From the NCBI GenBank assembly GCA_964477195.1, contig CAYZCX010000015.1:1-19417 (forward strand): 19,417 bases of DNA. The letters are read 5' to 3'. The stretch comes from JALRBM01 sp964477195. GTDB lineage: Bacteria > Patescibacteriota > Saccharimonadia > Saccharimonadales > Saccharimonadaceae. Position numbers and translations under genes: made by a program. This document shows, piece after piece, positions 1 through 5,922 of this stretch (position 1 is the stretch's first letter; each line of letters opens with the position of its first letter). The notes beneath the pieces were generated by a model. It was not told where the DNA came from. It saw nothing but the letters and a program-made list of their open reading frames with translations, and did no database searches.

Positions 1-39
1 AGGACGAGGTCCAGGGTTAGAGTCCCTGTACCCGCACCA
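1..39 (+). tRNA. 3' end of a class II tRNA, probably tRNA-Leu (partial)
   Basis: Only the 3' part lies in the window. A short variable-arm stem (GAC, loop GAG, GTC) is followed by a T arm with stem CAGGG/CCCTG and loop TTAGAGT, then acceptor strand TACCCGC, discriminator A and an encoded CCA at 37-39. The long variable arm marks a class II tRNA (Leu, Ser or bacterial Tyr). The acceptor strand implies a 5' side of GCGGGTA and the discriminator is A, which fits tRNA-Leu best. The anticodon is outside the window, so the identity is inferred. The T loop has A where the nearly universal C56 is expected. Confidence 0.8.
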
Positions 40-43
40 AGAG

Positions 44-74
44 AGACTTTTCAAGTTTTGGAAGGTCTTTTTTT
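44..74 (+). terminator. Rho-independent terminator of the tRNA
   Basis: A nine-pair stem (AGACTTTTC at 44-52 with GGAAGGTCT at 60-68, including G-T pairs) encloses a 7-base loop and is followed by a T run at 69-74. It lies five bases behind the tRNA CCA end. Confidence 0.8.
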
Positions 75-170
75 GTGCTTACTAATCTGATGAGGGGGCT
101 AATTTCCGGGGTGTAAACATTTTTATTACAGATCCAGTCTAAGCAAAAGCTTAGTGCCAAGTAATCGATT

Positions 171-713
171 TTATGACTCTACAAGTTTTTTAGCAGCAGA
201 GTACCCATGCCTTGCAAGCGAATCAATCCGCACGCTCATAGCCGTAAAGCTCACATCAAACTCTTCGGCTAAGTGCTTAACTTTATCATCGTCAGCAATT
301 AAGTCCACGCCTCCGAGTTGAGCTATACGATCAAGCAATACTTCATATGGCATAAGAAGTTCCGCGGCAAATGCATTTGCTTCGATTTCTCTAGGTTGGA
401 GGCCAGTTGAGGAATTGTCGTCTCTAAAGTAGACGAAGTCGTCTTTTTTATCAAAGAGCACATCGCTGCTCGCATGCACAAGCATATGACCCAGCTCATG
501 TGCAATCGTAAATCTTTTTCTCTGTTTACCCTCATCTTCGTTAATACCTATAACCCTCTGGCCATCTTTCTGATAGGCGAACCCAGACATTGATTCCAAA
601 GGTGAAAAGTTTAATGAAATACCGAGTTTCTTAATCAGTGTCTCCAGATCAACTGGAACCGTTACGTCGTGCGCATTCACTAGATCGCGCGCAATAGTTA
701 TTGCTCTATTCAT
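171..713 (-). CDS. ImmA/IrrE family metallo-endopeptidase (M78)
   Basis: The 180-residue protein carries the zinc-peptidase motif HELGH at residues 72-76, inside the stretch FTIAHELGHMLVH. A downstream EIEANAFAAELLMP (about 110-122) should supply the third zinc ligand (E111). This pairing is typical of ImmA/IrrE proteins, which cleave or inactivate a partner repressor in phage, ICE and toxin-antitoxin-like loci and in stress responses. The ATG start is supported by AAGGAG eight bases upstream. That SD overlaps the stop codon of a short upstream reading frame (726-803), which suggests an original two-gene operon whose first gene is now lost. The protein appears cytosolic, with no signal peptide or membrane segment. 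The family call is firm. The target is unknown, and the usual helix-turn-helix partner is not visible here. Confidence 0.88.
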   Translation of the reverse strand: MNRAITIARDLVNAHDVTVPVDLETLIKKLGISLNFSPLESMSGFAYQKDGQRVIGINEDEGKQRKRFTIAHELGHMLVHASSDVLFDKKDDFVYFRDDNSSTGLQPREIEANAFAAELLMPYEVLLDRIAQLGGVDLIADDDKVKHLAEEFDVSFTAMSVRIDSLARHGYSAAKKLVES

Positions 714-725
714 AGTGCACTCTCC

Positions 726-803
726 TTAGTTACTTTTCACCGCTTTAGCTACGATGCTTTCAATTTGTTCATAAAATTCAGCTTCTGGTGACGAGTAGTT
801 TGA
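726..803 (-). pseudogene. C-terminal remnant of the gene upstream of the ImmA-like peptidase
   Basis: On the minus strand an open frame of 25 codons ends in ...QIESIVAKAVKSN and a TAA that overlaps the SD of the peptidase gene. The frame hits a stop at 804-806 and has no start codon, so it can only be the tail of a lost gene. The break lies just where the GC-rich gene at 856 begins. The family cannot be named from so short a tail. By position a repressor or antitoxin is expected, but that is inference. Confidence 0.45.
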
Positions 804-855
804 TTAAGAGATCGGTTGATTTCACTAGGCTACATCGCAATAAGGAGTGGTACCG

Positions 856-1164
856 ATGGACCAGAATGTGCTGAAGGCACTTCTCGAGGAAGCGGCACAG
901 TCCAATTGCACGTGGGAGCGCCGGAATGCGATTCAGTGTCTTCTGGGCGAAGCGTCCGTGGCACTGGGGGAAGACGGTGCCTTCGAGAGCGAAGGACGAG
1001 AAGCGGGCATGCAGCTTGTACTCGACAAGCTGTACGTGGATGTCATTGATCACCGGCCGGAGGTTCTTCCCGCCCTATTCCCGGTGTTCGCTCTCCTCTG
1101 CGGAGATCGCAAAGAGGGCTTGATGTGCGCAGACGTCGATTGGTCGCTTGTCCCATCGAAGTAA
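856..1164 (+). CDS. Small GC-rich orphan protein (102 aa), cassette A
   Basis: I do not recognise this protein. It is acidic and mostly helical by eye, without a signal peptide or a clear membrane segment. A hydrophobic stretch near the C-terminus (PEVLPALFPVFALLCG) is too polar at its flanks to call a TM helix. An ATG at 856 follows AAGGAG (842-847) by eight bases and is preferred over the in-frame GTG at 847, which overlaps the SD. Composition differs sharply from the neighbours: bases 961-1020 are 62% GC by hand count. It is monocistronic, is closed by its own strong terminator, and lies on the opposite strand to both neighbours, next to a truncated gene. Recent insertion is inferred. Confidence 0.7.
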   Translation: MDQNVLKALLEEAAQSNCTWERRNAIQCLLGEASVALGEDGAFESEGREAGMQLVLDKLYVDVIDHRPEVLPALFPVFALLCGDRKEGLMCADVDWSLVPSK

Positions 1165-1182
1165 GGAACGAGGCCCTCGCAA

Positions 1183-1223
1183 AACCCCCTGTGCAGACAT
1201 CGTTTGCACAGGGGGTTCTTTCT
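1183..1223 (+). terminator. Strong terminator behind cassette A
   Basis: A perfect 13-pair stem (AACCCCCTGTGCA at 1183-1195 with TGCACAGGGGGTT at 1205-1217) with a 9-base loop is followed by CTTTCT. It closes the gene ending at 1164 and could also act toward the minus strand. Confidence 0.85.
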
Positions 1224-1236
1224 TTATCGAGAGTAG

Positions 1237-1664
1237 CTATTTATTGAAGATTACATCGACGAGCTTTGATTTGTCGTAAGAGGTGTGGAGTTTTTGCTTC
1301 ATGAATTCCTCTTTTGTAAACCACTTCCACTCCGAAACATGACTCGTTCTCTTTACGGATGCTTCTGGTATCGAAACTTTGAAGAATAGGTTCATGCGAG
1401 GTACGGCATTCACTACATTACCGATGTTGTAATAGACAATTTCGAAGTCAGATTTAATTTCGTCTGCACTTACGCCAAGCTCTTCTTCTATTTCTCGTGT
1501 AACAGTAAGCTCGACAGATTCGTCATGATCTACACCCCCTCCAGGGAGGGCCCACCAATTATCGTCAGCCTCTTTAACAAGCAAGACTTTATCATTATTA
1601 ATACTCTTGCCGCTACGCGATAAAGGCAGTCGTCAATCTCGTTTAATCGTGGGTCAATATTCAT
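1237..1664 (-). pseudogene. Nudix hydrolase with a one-base frameshift
   Basis: The long part of the gene encodes ALPGGGVDHDESVEL and then TREIEEELGV, which together fit the full Nudix box GX5EX7REUXEEXGU. The box is preceded by NDKVLLVKEADDNWW, a normal lead-in strand. The N-terminus is in another frame: an ATG at 1664 opens MNIDPRLNEIDDCLYRVAARVLI, which would join NDKVLLV if one base were added near the ATTAATAATG stretch (about 1597-1606). The total length of 428 bases is one short of a multiple of three. The start has AAAGGGG directly against the ATG, a poor spacing. Either the gene was lost by a single deletion, or this is a sequencing error, or translation starts at an internal TTG or similar codon. 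Homologous intact proteins would run to about 142 residues. Confidence 0.75.
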
Positions 1665-1743
1665 CCCCTTTATTCTAGCAGGTTAGCTGATGGGTTATGC
1701 TCATTAGTATTTTACAGTTAAATAACTTGATATACTAAGTCGT

Positions 1744-1824
1744 ATGAATATGTCTGTTGAAATTGCCGCAAATATTCAAACACTTGTCTGGGATTTGGAT
1801 GGAACATTACTAGATAGCTGGTAA
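1744..1824 (+). pseudogene. N-terminal stump of a HAD-family phosphatase
   Basis: An ATG-initiated frame of 26 codons contains TLVWDLDGTLLDS, the HAD motif I (DxDGT) with the catalytic aspartates, and then stops at TAA. HAD phosphatases run to about 200 residues or more and need motifs II-IV, which do not follow in any frame before the next gene. The stump was probably left when the rest was deleted. The next gene's promoter lies about 45 bases downstream of its stop. Confidence 0.6.
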
Positions 1825-1870
1825 TTATCCCTTCAAAACACCCTTCTTCCAATTAGTGCAGTAAGTTATG

Positions 1871-1876
1871 TATAAT
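1871..1876 (+). promoter_or_regulatory. -10 element for the three-gene operon
   Basis: A perfect TATAAT lies 10 bases before the ATG at 1887. Transcription is predicted to start at about 1883, leaving a leader of about four bases. No good -35 is visible at 17 bases spacing. Confidence 0.6.
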
Positions 1877-1886
1877 AAAAGTAATT

Positions 1887-2321
1887 ATGTTACTTGAAGG
1901 TCCTCATGAGCCAAAATCCTGGAATGATTTTCCCAATGACCAGTCTTTACCTGAGCTTGTACAGTTCAAGATGAAGAAAAAGACCGGGGAGATTATTACA
2001 ATCAGCCCAATGAACCCTGCAAAACACTCACCTAAAGCTGCCTGGGTGCGTAACCCCGCAGTTTACTACAGTATTCCTCATGTAATAGATGAAGCTGATA
2101 GCGAAATCGAGTCAGTATCGAACACTCCGATGGCGATAGAAAATGGACAATTAGGCAAAATTATGGTATATTCTAAATCAGGTATGCTCAACAAGCTCGA
2201 CTTACCCGACTTCGCAGGCCAAAATATCGAGGGAGATGTAATTGAAGCAGTTGTCCTGTATAACGAAAAAACTGGGGATAATTACACCCTTCACTATGAC
2301 GTTAAGATTAATACGCAATAA
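1887..2321 (+). CDS. Unknown protein (144 aa), first gene of a three-gene operon
   Basis: The family is not recognised. The protein is soluble by eye, AT-rich in codon use, and shows mixed strands such as KMKKKTGEIITISPMNP and GDVIEAVVLYNEKTGDNYTL, ending in a strand-rich region. Its stop shares one base with the next gene's ATG (TAATG at 2319-2323), so translation is probably coupled. The start is uncertain. The ATG at 1887 would be leaderless, while a better SD-led ATG at 1906 (GAAGG, five-base gap) is in the +1 frame and stops after 22 codons. A one-base indel near 1917-1930 would join that start to the main frame, so the N-terminal ~15 residues may be wrong. Confidence 0.65.
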   Translation: MLLEGPHEPKSWNDFPNDQSLPELVQFKMKKKTGEIITISPMNPAKHSPKAAWVRNPAVYYSIPHVIDEADSEIESVSNTPMAIENGQLGKIMVYSKSGMLNKLDLPDFAGQNIEGDVIEAVVLYNEKTGDNYTLHYDVKINTQ

Positions 2322-2599
2322 TGAATATATCTATTCGAAACACTAAAGACTGGCTCATTTCATACAATCCTTATACGGATATTCTTCAGATATATAAAAA
2401 AACAATGATGACTACTGATCGAAAAACTCTTAAATCCACGACAATTAACTCAGGGATAGTCTTTGCGGATAATAAAGACAGTACATACTTAATTGAATTA
2501 AATGATGCATACTCTAAATTTGGAGACATTGATAATAAAACAAAGACAGCTATAATAAAAGAAGTAAAGGAGTACGTACTGAGCTATGGCAAAAACTGA
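2321..2599 (+). CDS. Unknown protein (92 aa), second gene of the operon
   Basis: Not recognised. The protein is lysine- and threonine-rich with aromatic strands (KDWLISYNPYTDILQIYKK), then a probable C-terminal helix (NKTKTAIIKEVKEYVLSYGK). It has no signal peptide or TM segment. The ATG overlaps the previous stop by one base, and the last 14 bases overlap the start of the third gene. Such tight overlaps suggest the three products are made in fixed proportion and perhaps act together. Codon use is strongly AT-rich, unlike the core genes downstream. Confidence 0.65.
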   Translation: MNISIRNTKDWLISYNPYTDILQIYKKTMMTTDRKTLKSTTINSGIVFADNKDSTYLIELNDAYSKFGDIDNKTKTAIIKEVKEYVLSYGKN

Positions 2600-2840
2600 T
2601 AAAAAAGTGAAATTAGATTTTAAAACTCCAGTTTTAGTCGTTGATGGCAATGGTATAGGCCCAACCACTGATAAAAAAGGAGCAAATATCATCTTCTTCC
2701 AAGTAAGAGGAGAAGAAGGTTCAGATATCAAAGGTGATGTCGTTGCTGCAGTTAGACTCGATCTGCGACAGATGAAAGATCTGAGAGATTCTCTTGATAA
2801 AGCGCTAAAGGATATGACTAAAGTTTCAAAACAAAACTAG
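2586..2840 (+). CDS. Unknown small protein (84 aa), third gene of the operon
   Basis: Not recognised with confidence. A lysine-rich N-terminus leads to a strand (DFKTPVLVVDGNGIG), a second strand (GANIIFFQVRGEEG), then GDVVAAVRLDLRQMKDLRDS and a helix. This resembles the general plan of small bacterial proteins in which a strand with VVAxxR is followed by an amphipathic helix (DUF3467-like), but the match is only by eye. The start is supported by AAAGGAGTACGTACTGAGCT upstream, although the AAGGAG is 13 bases from the ATG, so coupling to the preceding gene probably helps. Confidence 0.65.
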   Translation: MAKTDKKVKLDFKTPVLVVDGNGIGPTTDKKGANIIFFQVRGEEGSDIKGDVVAAVRLDLRQMKDLRDSLDKALKDMTKVSKQN

Positions 2841-2844
2841 AGTA

Positions 2845-2873
2845 TTGACATTTAGTCAATAAAACAATATTAT
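2845..2873 (+). promoter_or_regulatory. Consensus sigma70-type promoter with an inverted repeat over the -35
   Basis: TTGACA (2845-2850), 17 bases, and TATTAT (2868-2873) form a near-perfect promoter. The -35 lies in an inverted repeat, ATTGAC-ATTTA-GTCAAT (2844-2860), that could be an operator. The predicted start near 2880 falls inside the 5' arm of the operon's terminator. The likely target is the membrane-protein gene at 2996. Confidence 0.65.
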
Positions 2874-2875
2874 AG

Positions 2876-2903
2876 CCCTGGATAATTTATATCCAGGGTT
2901 TTT
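2876..2903 (+). terminator. Terminator of the three-gene operon
   Basis: A perfect nine-pair stem (CCCTGGATA at 2876-2884 with TATCCAGGG at 2890-2898) with a 5-base loop is followed by TTTTT. It lies 35 bases behind the last stop. Confidence 0.88.
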
Positions 2904-2930
2904 GTATGGCTTTTATATTACTTAACGGGG

Positions 2931-2946
2931 GTACTCGGGAGAGTAC
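2931..2946 (+). other. Six-pair hairpin with a GNRA-type loop in the 5' leader of the membrane-protein gene
   Basis: GTACTC and GAGTAC enclose GGGA, a GNRA tetraloop. It lies about 50 bases ahead of the ATG at 2996, in the leader expected from the 2845-2873 promoter. No T run follows. A role in mRNA stability is possible but unproven. Confidence 0.4.
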
Positions 2947-2995
2947 ATGCTAGATACATCGATAAAAGCGCTTAAGCAGATTAAGTGAATAGGTT

Positions 2996-3802
2996 ATGAA
3001 AAAACAAAGTAAACGAACGGAAAAAACTCAAAGAATAACGATAGTTTTTGGGTATACGTTATTCATACTTTCACTTATCACCTTAACAATCTCAACGATA
3101 ATACCGTTTGGGTTATACTTTTTTGATCCGGATGTTCATCATCTCAATATTGCGATTTTGCTTATTTCATTGGTAGCGGGAGCGGTATTGCCGCCATTAG
3201 CTTCCTATTTCATTGGAGATCGGGCAACGCATGTAAAATCTAAAAGTGAACACCACTTCAACGGGGTCCTATTTGGCATCGCATCGTACTGGTTGTCGTT
3301 GTTTTTCAATTTTATCGAATCGGCGATGCTCCCTGGTATTCGAAGTGCTGTCTCGGAACCCTGGGCAACCGTGATCGCTGGGTGGCCTATTCTTGCGACG
3401 CTGGTAATTATGGTGATGGTCGCAATAGGGTATGTAAAGAATCGAAAAAAGCAACCCGCGGTACTCGGATATGTGCCGTATCAACTTGTCTTATTTGCAG
3501 GACTAGTCGCTACTTTCGTCTACATTTTGCTTCATCAATACACTGCTACATGGGTGACATCTTTGCTGTACGTTATCGTCCCTGTAATTCTGGTAGGGGG
3601 GTCTTATATAATCTTGCCAGCAAAACAATACAGCTCATCGATGGTTCGCTTAACTGTTGCGGTCGTTGCGGTAAGTATCGGATTTATAGCGTCTACAATT
3701 GCAGGACAGCTGATGATTTACCTGACCGATAATATAGCAGCTCCCCTAGGCGTCGGTGTGGTGGCGCTTGGCCTTTATCTGTTGATCACTCGCCAGAAAT
3801 AG
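2996..3802 (+). CDS. Multispanning membrane protein of unknown function (268 aa)
   Basis: A basic N-terminus (MKKQSKRTEKTQR) is followed by about eight hydrophobic segments, near residues 14-38, 51-74, 88-108, 123-146, 156-178, 184-206, 217-240 and 246-265. With the basic N-terminus inside, this gives an even number of spans and a cytoplasmic C-terminus. No catalytic or transport motif stands out, and I cannot name a family. The start has only a weak AGG two bases from the ATG. The gene has its own upstream promoter at 2845-2873 and is convergent with the AHSA1-type gene, with 25 bases between the two stops. Expression could be regulated through the inverted repeat at the promoter. Confidence 0.8.
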   Translation: MKKQSKRTEKTQRITIVFGYTLFILSLITLTISTIIPFGLYFFDPDVHHLNIAILLISLVAGAVLPPLASYFIGDRATHVKSKSEHHFNGVLFGIASYWLSLFFNFIESAMLPGIRSAVSEPWATVIAGWPILATLVIMVMVAIGYVKNRKKQPAVLGYVPYQLVLFAGLVATFVYILLHQYTATWVTSLLYVIVPVILVGGSYIILPAKQYSSSMVRLTVAVVAVSIGFIASTIAGQLMIYLTDNIAAPLGVGVVALGLYLLITRQK

Positions 3803-3827
3803 AAGTCGATTAACTAGCAGGTATTAT

Positions 3828-4277
3828 CTATAGCTTTGCTTGCTCGCACAGCCGCTCTAATAGCTGACGTGAACCTTCATCGGCGTGGAAATCGAAAACG
3901 TGTTTGTCTTTTTCTTCCTGTGAGGTAAATCGCATTTTGAGGGTAACTTTTGTTTTGCCGTCACTTTCTTCTAGATTGATAACTGACTGAAATGGCGCTA
4001 GGCCAAATTCTTCTGACCCGATATTTGTGTAAGTTAATGAACTTGGCTGGTGAATTTCATCAAAAACATAAGTATTTGGATAATCTGTTCCATCTGGTCC
4101 GTGCATTGTGATACGCATCTTGCCACCGGCTCGCACGTCTAACTCATCGACCGTACTACTAAATCCAGCAGGGCCCCACCATTTTGCAACTTTTTTAGAA
4201 TCATTCCAGGCACTCCAGATTTGTTCGGGAGAAGCATCGGTCTCAACTTCAGCGGTCAGTGTATATGTATCATCCAT
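3828..4277 (-). CDS. SRPBCC / AHSA1-type ligand-binding protein
   Basis: The 149-residue protein has the hallmarks of the AHSA1 (COG3832) branch of the SRPBCC fold: an N-terminal strand, then TDASPEQIWSAWNDSKKVAKWWGP, a central GGKMRITMHGPDG turn, strands YVFDEIHQPSSLTYT and GKTKVTLKMRFTS, and a C-terminal helix over the cavity. Members bind small hydrophobic ligands and often act alone in the cytosol; the ligand is unknown. The ATG has AAAGGAG about eight bases upstream. A second member of the same superfamily lies at 6614. The gene starts downstream of the terminator of the next minus-strand gene, with a -10-like TATACTTATATT in between (near 4300-4312). Confidence 0.85.
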   Translation of the reverse strand: MDDTYTLTAEVETDASPEQIWSAWNDSKKVAKWWGPAGFSSTVDELDVRAGGKMRITMHGPDGTDYPNTYVFDEIHQPSSLTYTNIGSEEFGLAPFQSVINLEESDGKTKVTLKMRFTSQEEKDKHVFDFHADEGSRQLLERLCEQAKL

Positions 4278-4337
4278 TTTGAGGACTCCTTTGTTTATGT
4301 AATATAAGTATACTTTTATTGCGTGGGTTAATCTAGG

Positions 4338-4366
4338 AAAAAGTGAAAACCCCGCTGGATGCGGGG
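4338..4366 (-). terminator. Terminator of cassette B
   Basis: On the minus strand, CCCCGC (4366-4361) pairs with GCGGGG (4355-4350) around a 5-base loop, followed by TTTTCACTTTTT. It is 23 bases past the stop of the gene at 4390-4671. Confidence 0.75.
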
Positions 4367-4389
4367 CTCACCAATGAGAAGGAGGGCTG

Positions 4390-4671
4390 TCATTCCTTGT
4401 GTTCCGGACGATAGCGGTCTACGATGCTACCGTCCAAGGCATCCTGAAGCTGGGTAACGGCATCCTCGACGCGTGCACGACTTTCTTCGTCACCGAGGTG
4501 AAGGACTCGCGCGAAGCCGCCATTGTAGTGCCAGTCGAGACGGGCCTTCGCGAGGCTGGCTACGCATCGGACCCATTGCTCGATTGCGGCGTCACTGGCG
4601 CTGAGTAGGGCGACAGGCTGACCGTGCTCGTAAATTTCGGGATCGCAGGGAGGGCGTCCACTGGCGGTCAT
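4390..4671 (-). CDS. Small GC-rich orphan protein (93 aa), cassette B
   Basis: Not recognised. The sequence is acidic and helical, with a central SDAAIEQWVRCVASLAKARL helix and a C-terminal ARVEDAVTQLQDALDG helix separated by a short strand region (ARVLHLGDEE). The ATG at 4671 follows GAAGGAG by six bases and is chosen over an in-frame TTG 33 bases further upstream. The gene is GC-rich, has its own promoter (4721-4749) and terminator, and lies between AT-richer genes. It therefore matches the cassette pattern seen at 856, 11324, 17298 and 18763. The function is unknown. Confidence 0.7.
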   Translation of the reverse strand: MTASGRPPCDPEIYEHGQPVALLSASDAAIEQWVRCVASLAKARLDWHYNGGFARVLHLGDEESRARVEDAVTQLQDALDGSIVDRYRPEHKE

Positions 4672-4720
4672 CGATGCTCCTTCGTATTGGTCGATTTCGG
4701 TCAACTGGCCGAACAGCTAC

Positions 4721-4749
4721 AGTATGTTGAGTCGTGAGGTATTTGTAAA
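4721..4749 (-). promoter_or_regulatory. Promoter of cassette B
   Basis: On the minus strand TTTACA (4749-4744), 17 bases, then CATACT (4726-4721). The predicted start is near 4714, giving a leader of about 43 bases with a GAAGGAG SD. Its -35 overlaps the -35 region of the divergent promoter at 4748-4776. Confidence 0.5.
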
Positions 4750-4776
4750 GACAATTACTCTTCGCATTGTTATAAT
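4748..4776 (+). promoter_or_regulatory. Extended -10 promoter giving a leaderless transcript
   Basis: TATAAT at 4771-4776 is preceded by TGT, forming an extended -10 (TGTTATAAT), with a weak -35 AAGACA at 4748-4753 and a 17-base spacer. The predicted start coincides with the ATG at 4783. Confidence 0.65.
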
Positions 4777-4782
4777 ATCTTT

Positions 4783-5271
4783 ATGACAATTCCCATTGTT
4801 GATGCTCAAGATAACGTAATCGGCCAGAAAGAACGGGCCGCTATTGATTTTGACAAAGATATATTCAGGACTGCTTCGCTTTGGATTACAAATTCTGATG
4901 GAGATATACTTTTAGCACAGCGAAAGCTTGATAAAAAAGTGGATCCAGGCAAGTGGGCAGAGGCCGTGGGCGGCACCGTAGAAGGTAATGACGGCTACGA
5001 AGAAACGGTGATACGCGAAGCGGAAGAAGAGTTGGGTTTGACGGGCCTACGGATAACAAAAGGCCCGAAGCAGTTTATTACCACTCCTTGTCGTTATTTT
5101 GTACAGTGGTATATTGCCGTTGTCGATCAAGATCTTTCGAAGTTTGTTATGCAAGCAGATGAGGTGGAGCAGATTGCGTGGATTCCGCAAGCACAATTAG
5201 AGCAAGAGCTAGAGCGTGCGCCCGAAAAGTACATTGATGCAATGGGCGAAATAGTTTCATTGTTCTCCTAG
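4783..5271 (+). CDS. Nudix hydrolase, IPP-isomerase-like branch
   Basis: The 162-residue protein begins IVDAQDNVIGQKER, a typical start for the group related to isopentenyl-diphosphate isomerase and YfcD. It then has FRTASLWITNSDGDILLAQR and the Nudix box (GGTVEGNDGYEETV then IREAEEELGL), in which the first glutamate of GX5E is aspartate. The REAEEE metal-binding glutamates are intact. Nudix enzymes cleave nucleoside diphosphate-X compounds using divalent metal ions. The substrate cannot be read from the sequence, and true isomerase activity is not indicated because the cysteine and glutamate signatures of Idi are not evident. No SD precedes the ATG, and the -10 element sits six bases from it, so the mRNA is probably leaderless. 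Confidence 0.85.
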   Translation: MTIPIVDAQDNVIGQKERAAIDFDKDIFRTASLWITNSDGDILLAQRKLDKKVDPGKWAEAVGGTVEGNDGYEETVIREAEEELGLTGLRITKGPKQFITTPCRYFVQWYIAVVDQDLSKFVMQADEVEQIAWIPQAQLEQELERAPEKYIDAMGEIVSLFS

Positions 5272-5329
5272 GGGCTATACTTAAACATCTAGAGTTAAAA
5301 GCTAGGCATAAAACGCAGTCCGCCCGAGC

Positions 5330-5833
5330 CTAGATCTTTCGACTATCGTAAGCCCAGTGAAGCAATGCTTGACGTTGTACGGGTCGACATAACTCGTCGC
5401 CCTCTTGGCAGTGTGCCTTTACTTGCCCAATATGTCGGACCATGTTTTTCCAGCGTTTAATTTGTCTTGCGTCATCATTACTTCTGCGGCCAAGGTAATA
5501 GCGACAGTACCATTGGAACCAGCCACGTGGGTCTTGCTCGTGAATCCATCCCTTGCGTTCCCATTCTTCGCGCGACTGACTGGCATCGACGTTGAAATAG
5601 TTGAGACTGGGATTGTGATGATCAGTTATCCTAGCATGAGTAAACCATTTTTTGGGAAACTCATCATGTTCCCCCTCAAAATAATGGCCGCCGAATACAC
5701 CCAGCTCAAGCATCTGTTGAGGGGTGAGATCGGGCGTAAATTCCTCTGCAAATTCTTTACCTTCCTGCTTGTCGAGGGTGTAGGTATAGTGCTGCATAGA
5801 GTCATTTACACGGATAGTTTTTGTCGTTAGCAT
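5330..5833 (-). CDS. Conserved W/Y-rich protein of unknown function (167 aa)
   Basis: The protein contains FTPDLTPQQMLELGVFGGHY, then FPKKWFTHARI, YFNVDASQSREEWERKGWI and DPRGWFQWYCRYYLGRRS, and near the end IKRWKNMVRHIGQVKAHC. From memory this series belongs to a conserved family found in diverse bacteria and also in some eukaryotes, with no assigned function. The dense aromatic and basic residues and the lack of a signal peptide suggest a soluble protein, perhaps nucleic-acid binding, but that is inference. The ATG at 5833 lies nine bases from a -10-like TATCAT, so this mRNA may also have almost no leader. The gene converges on the Nudix gene, leaving 58 bases between stops and no clear T-tailed hairpin. 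Confidence 0.75.
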   Translation of the reverse strand: MLTTKTIRVNDSMQHYTYTLDKQEGKEFAEEFTPDLTPQQMLELGVFGGHYFEGEHDEFPKKWFTHARITDHHNPSLNYFNVDASQSREEWERKGWIHEQDPRGWFQWYCRYYLGRRSNDDARQIKRWKNMVRHIGQVKAHCQEGDELCRPVQRQALLHWAYDSRKI

Positions 5834-5887
5834 ACCTCTTCTATGATACTGCTATCTTGAACTAAGACACCAACTTTTTGCCTATTC

Positions 5888-5896
5888 TGCTATGAT
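5888..5896 (+). promoter_or_regulatory. Extended -10 element of the DUF4389 gene
   Basis: TGC-TATGAT forms an extended -10. The predicted start is near 5903, giving a leader of about 20 bases that holds AAGGAG (5909-5914). Confidence 0.5.
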
Positions 5897-5922
5897 AAAT
5901 ATATATTTAAGGAGAAGTAGCG

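Noticed and set aside
139..154. Terminator of the ImmA-like gene (CTAAGC-AAAA-GCTTAG)
   Set aside because: The six-pair stem has no T run on the minus strand, so evidence for termination is too thin to list it.
856..1223. Integron-type attC site at the hairpin behind cassette A and the other cassettes
   Set aside because: The hairpins behind the cassettes share no common core sequence (no GTTRRRY/RYYYAAC ends), and no integrase is in the window.
171..1230. Complete toxin-antitoxin module
   Set aside because: Only the ImmA-like peptidase is intact; the upstream partner is a 25-codon tail and the gene at 856 shows no helix-turn-helix or toxin motif.
1597..1606. Programmed -1 frameshift in the Nudix gene
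   Set aside because: ATTAATAATG is not an X XXY YYZ slippery heptamer and no downstream stem-loop or pseudoknot was seen; a simple deletion or read error is more likely.
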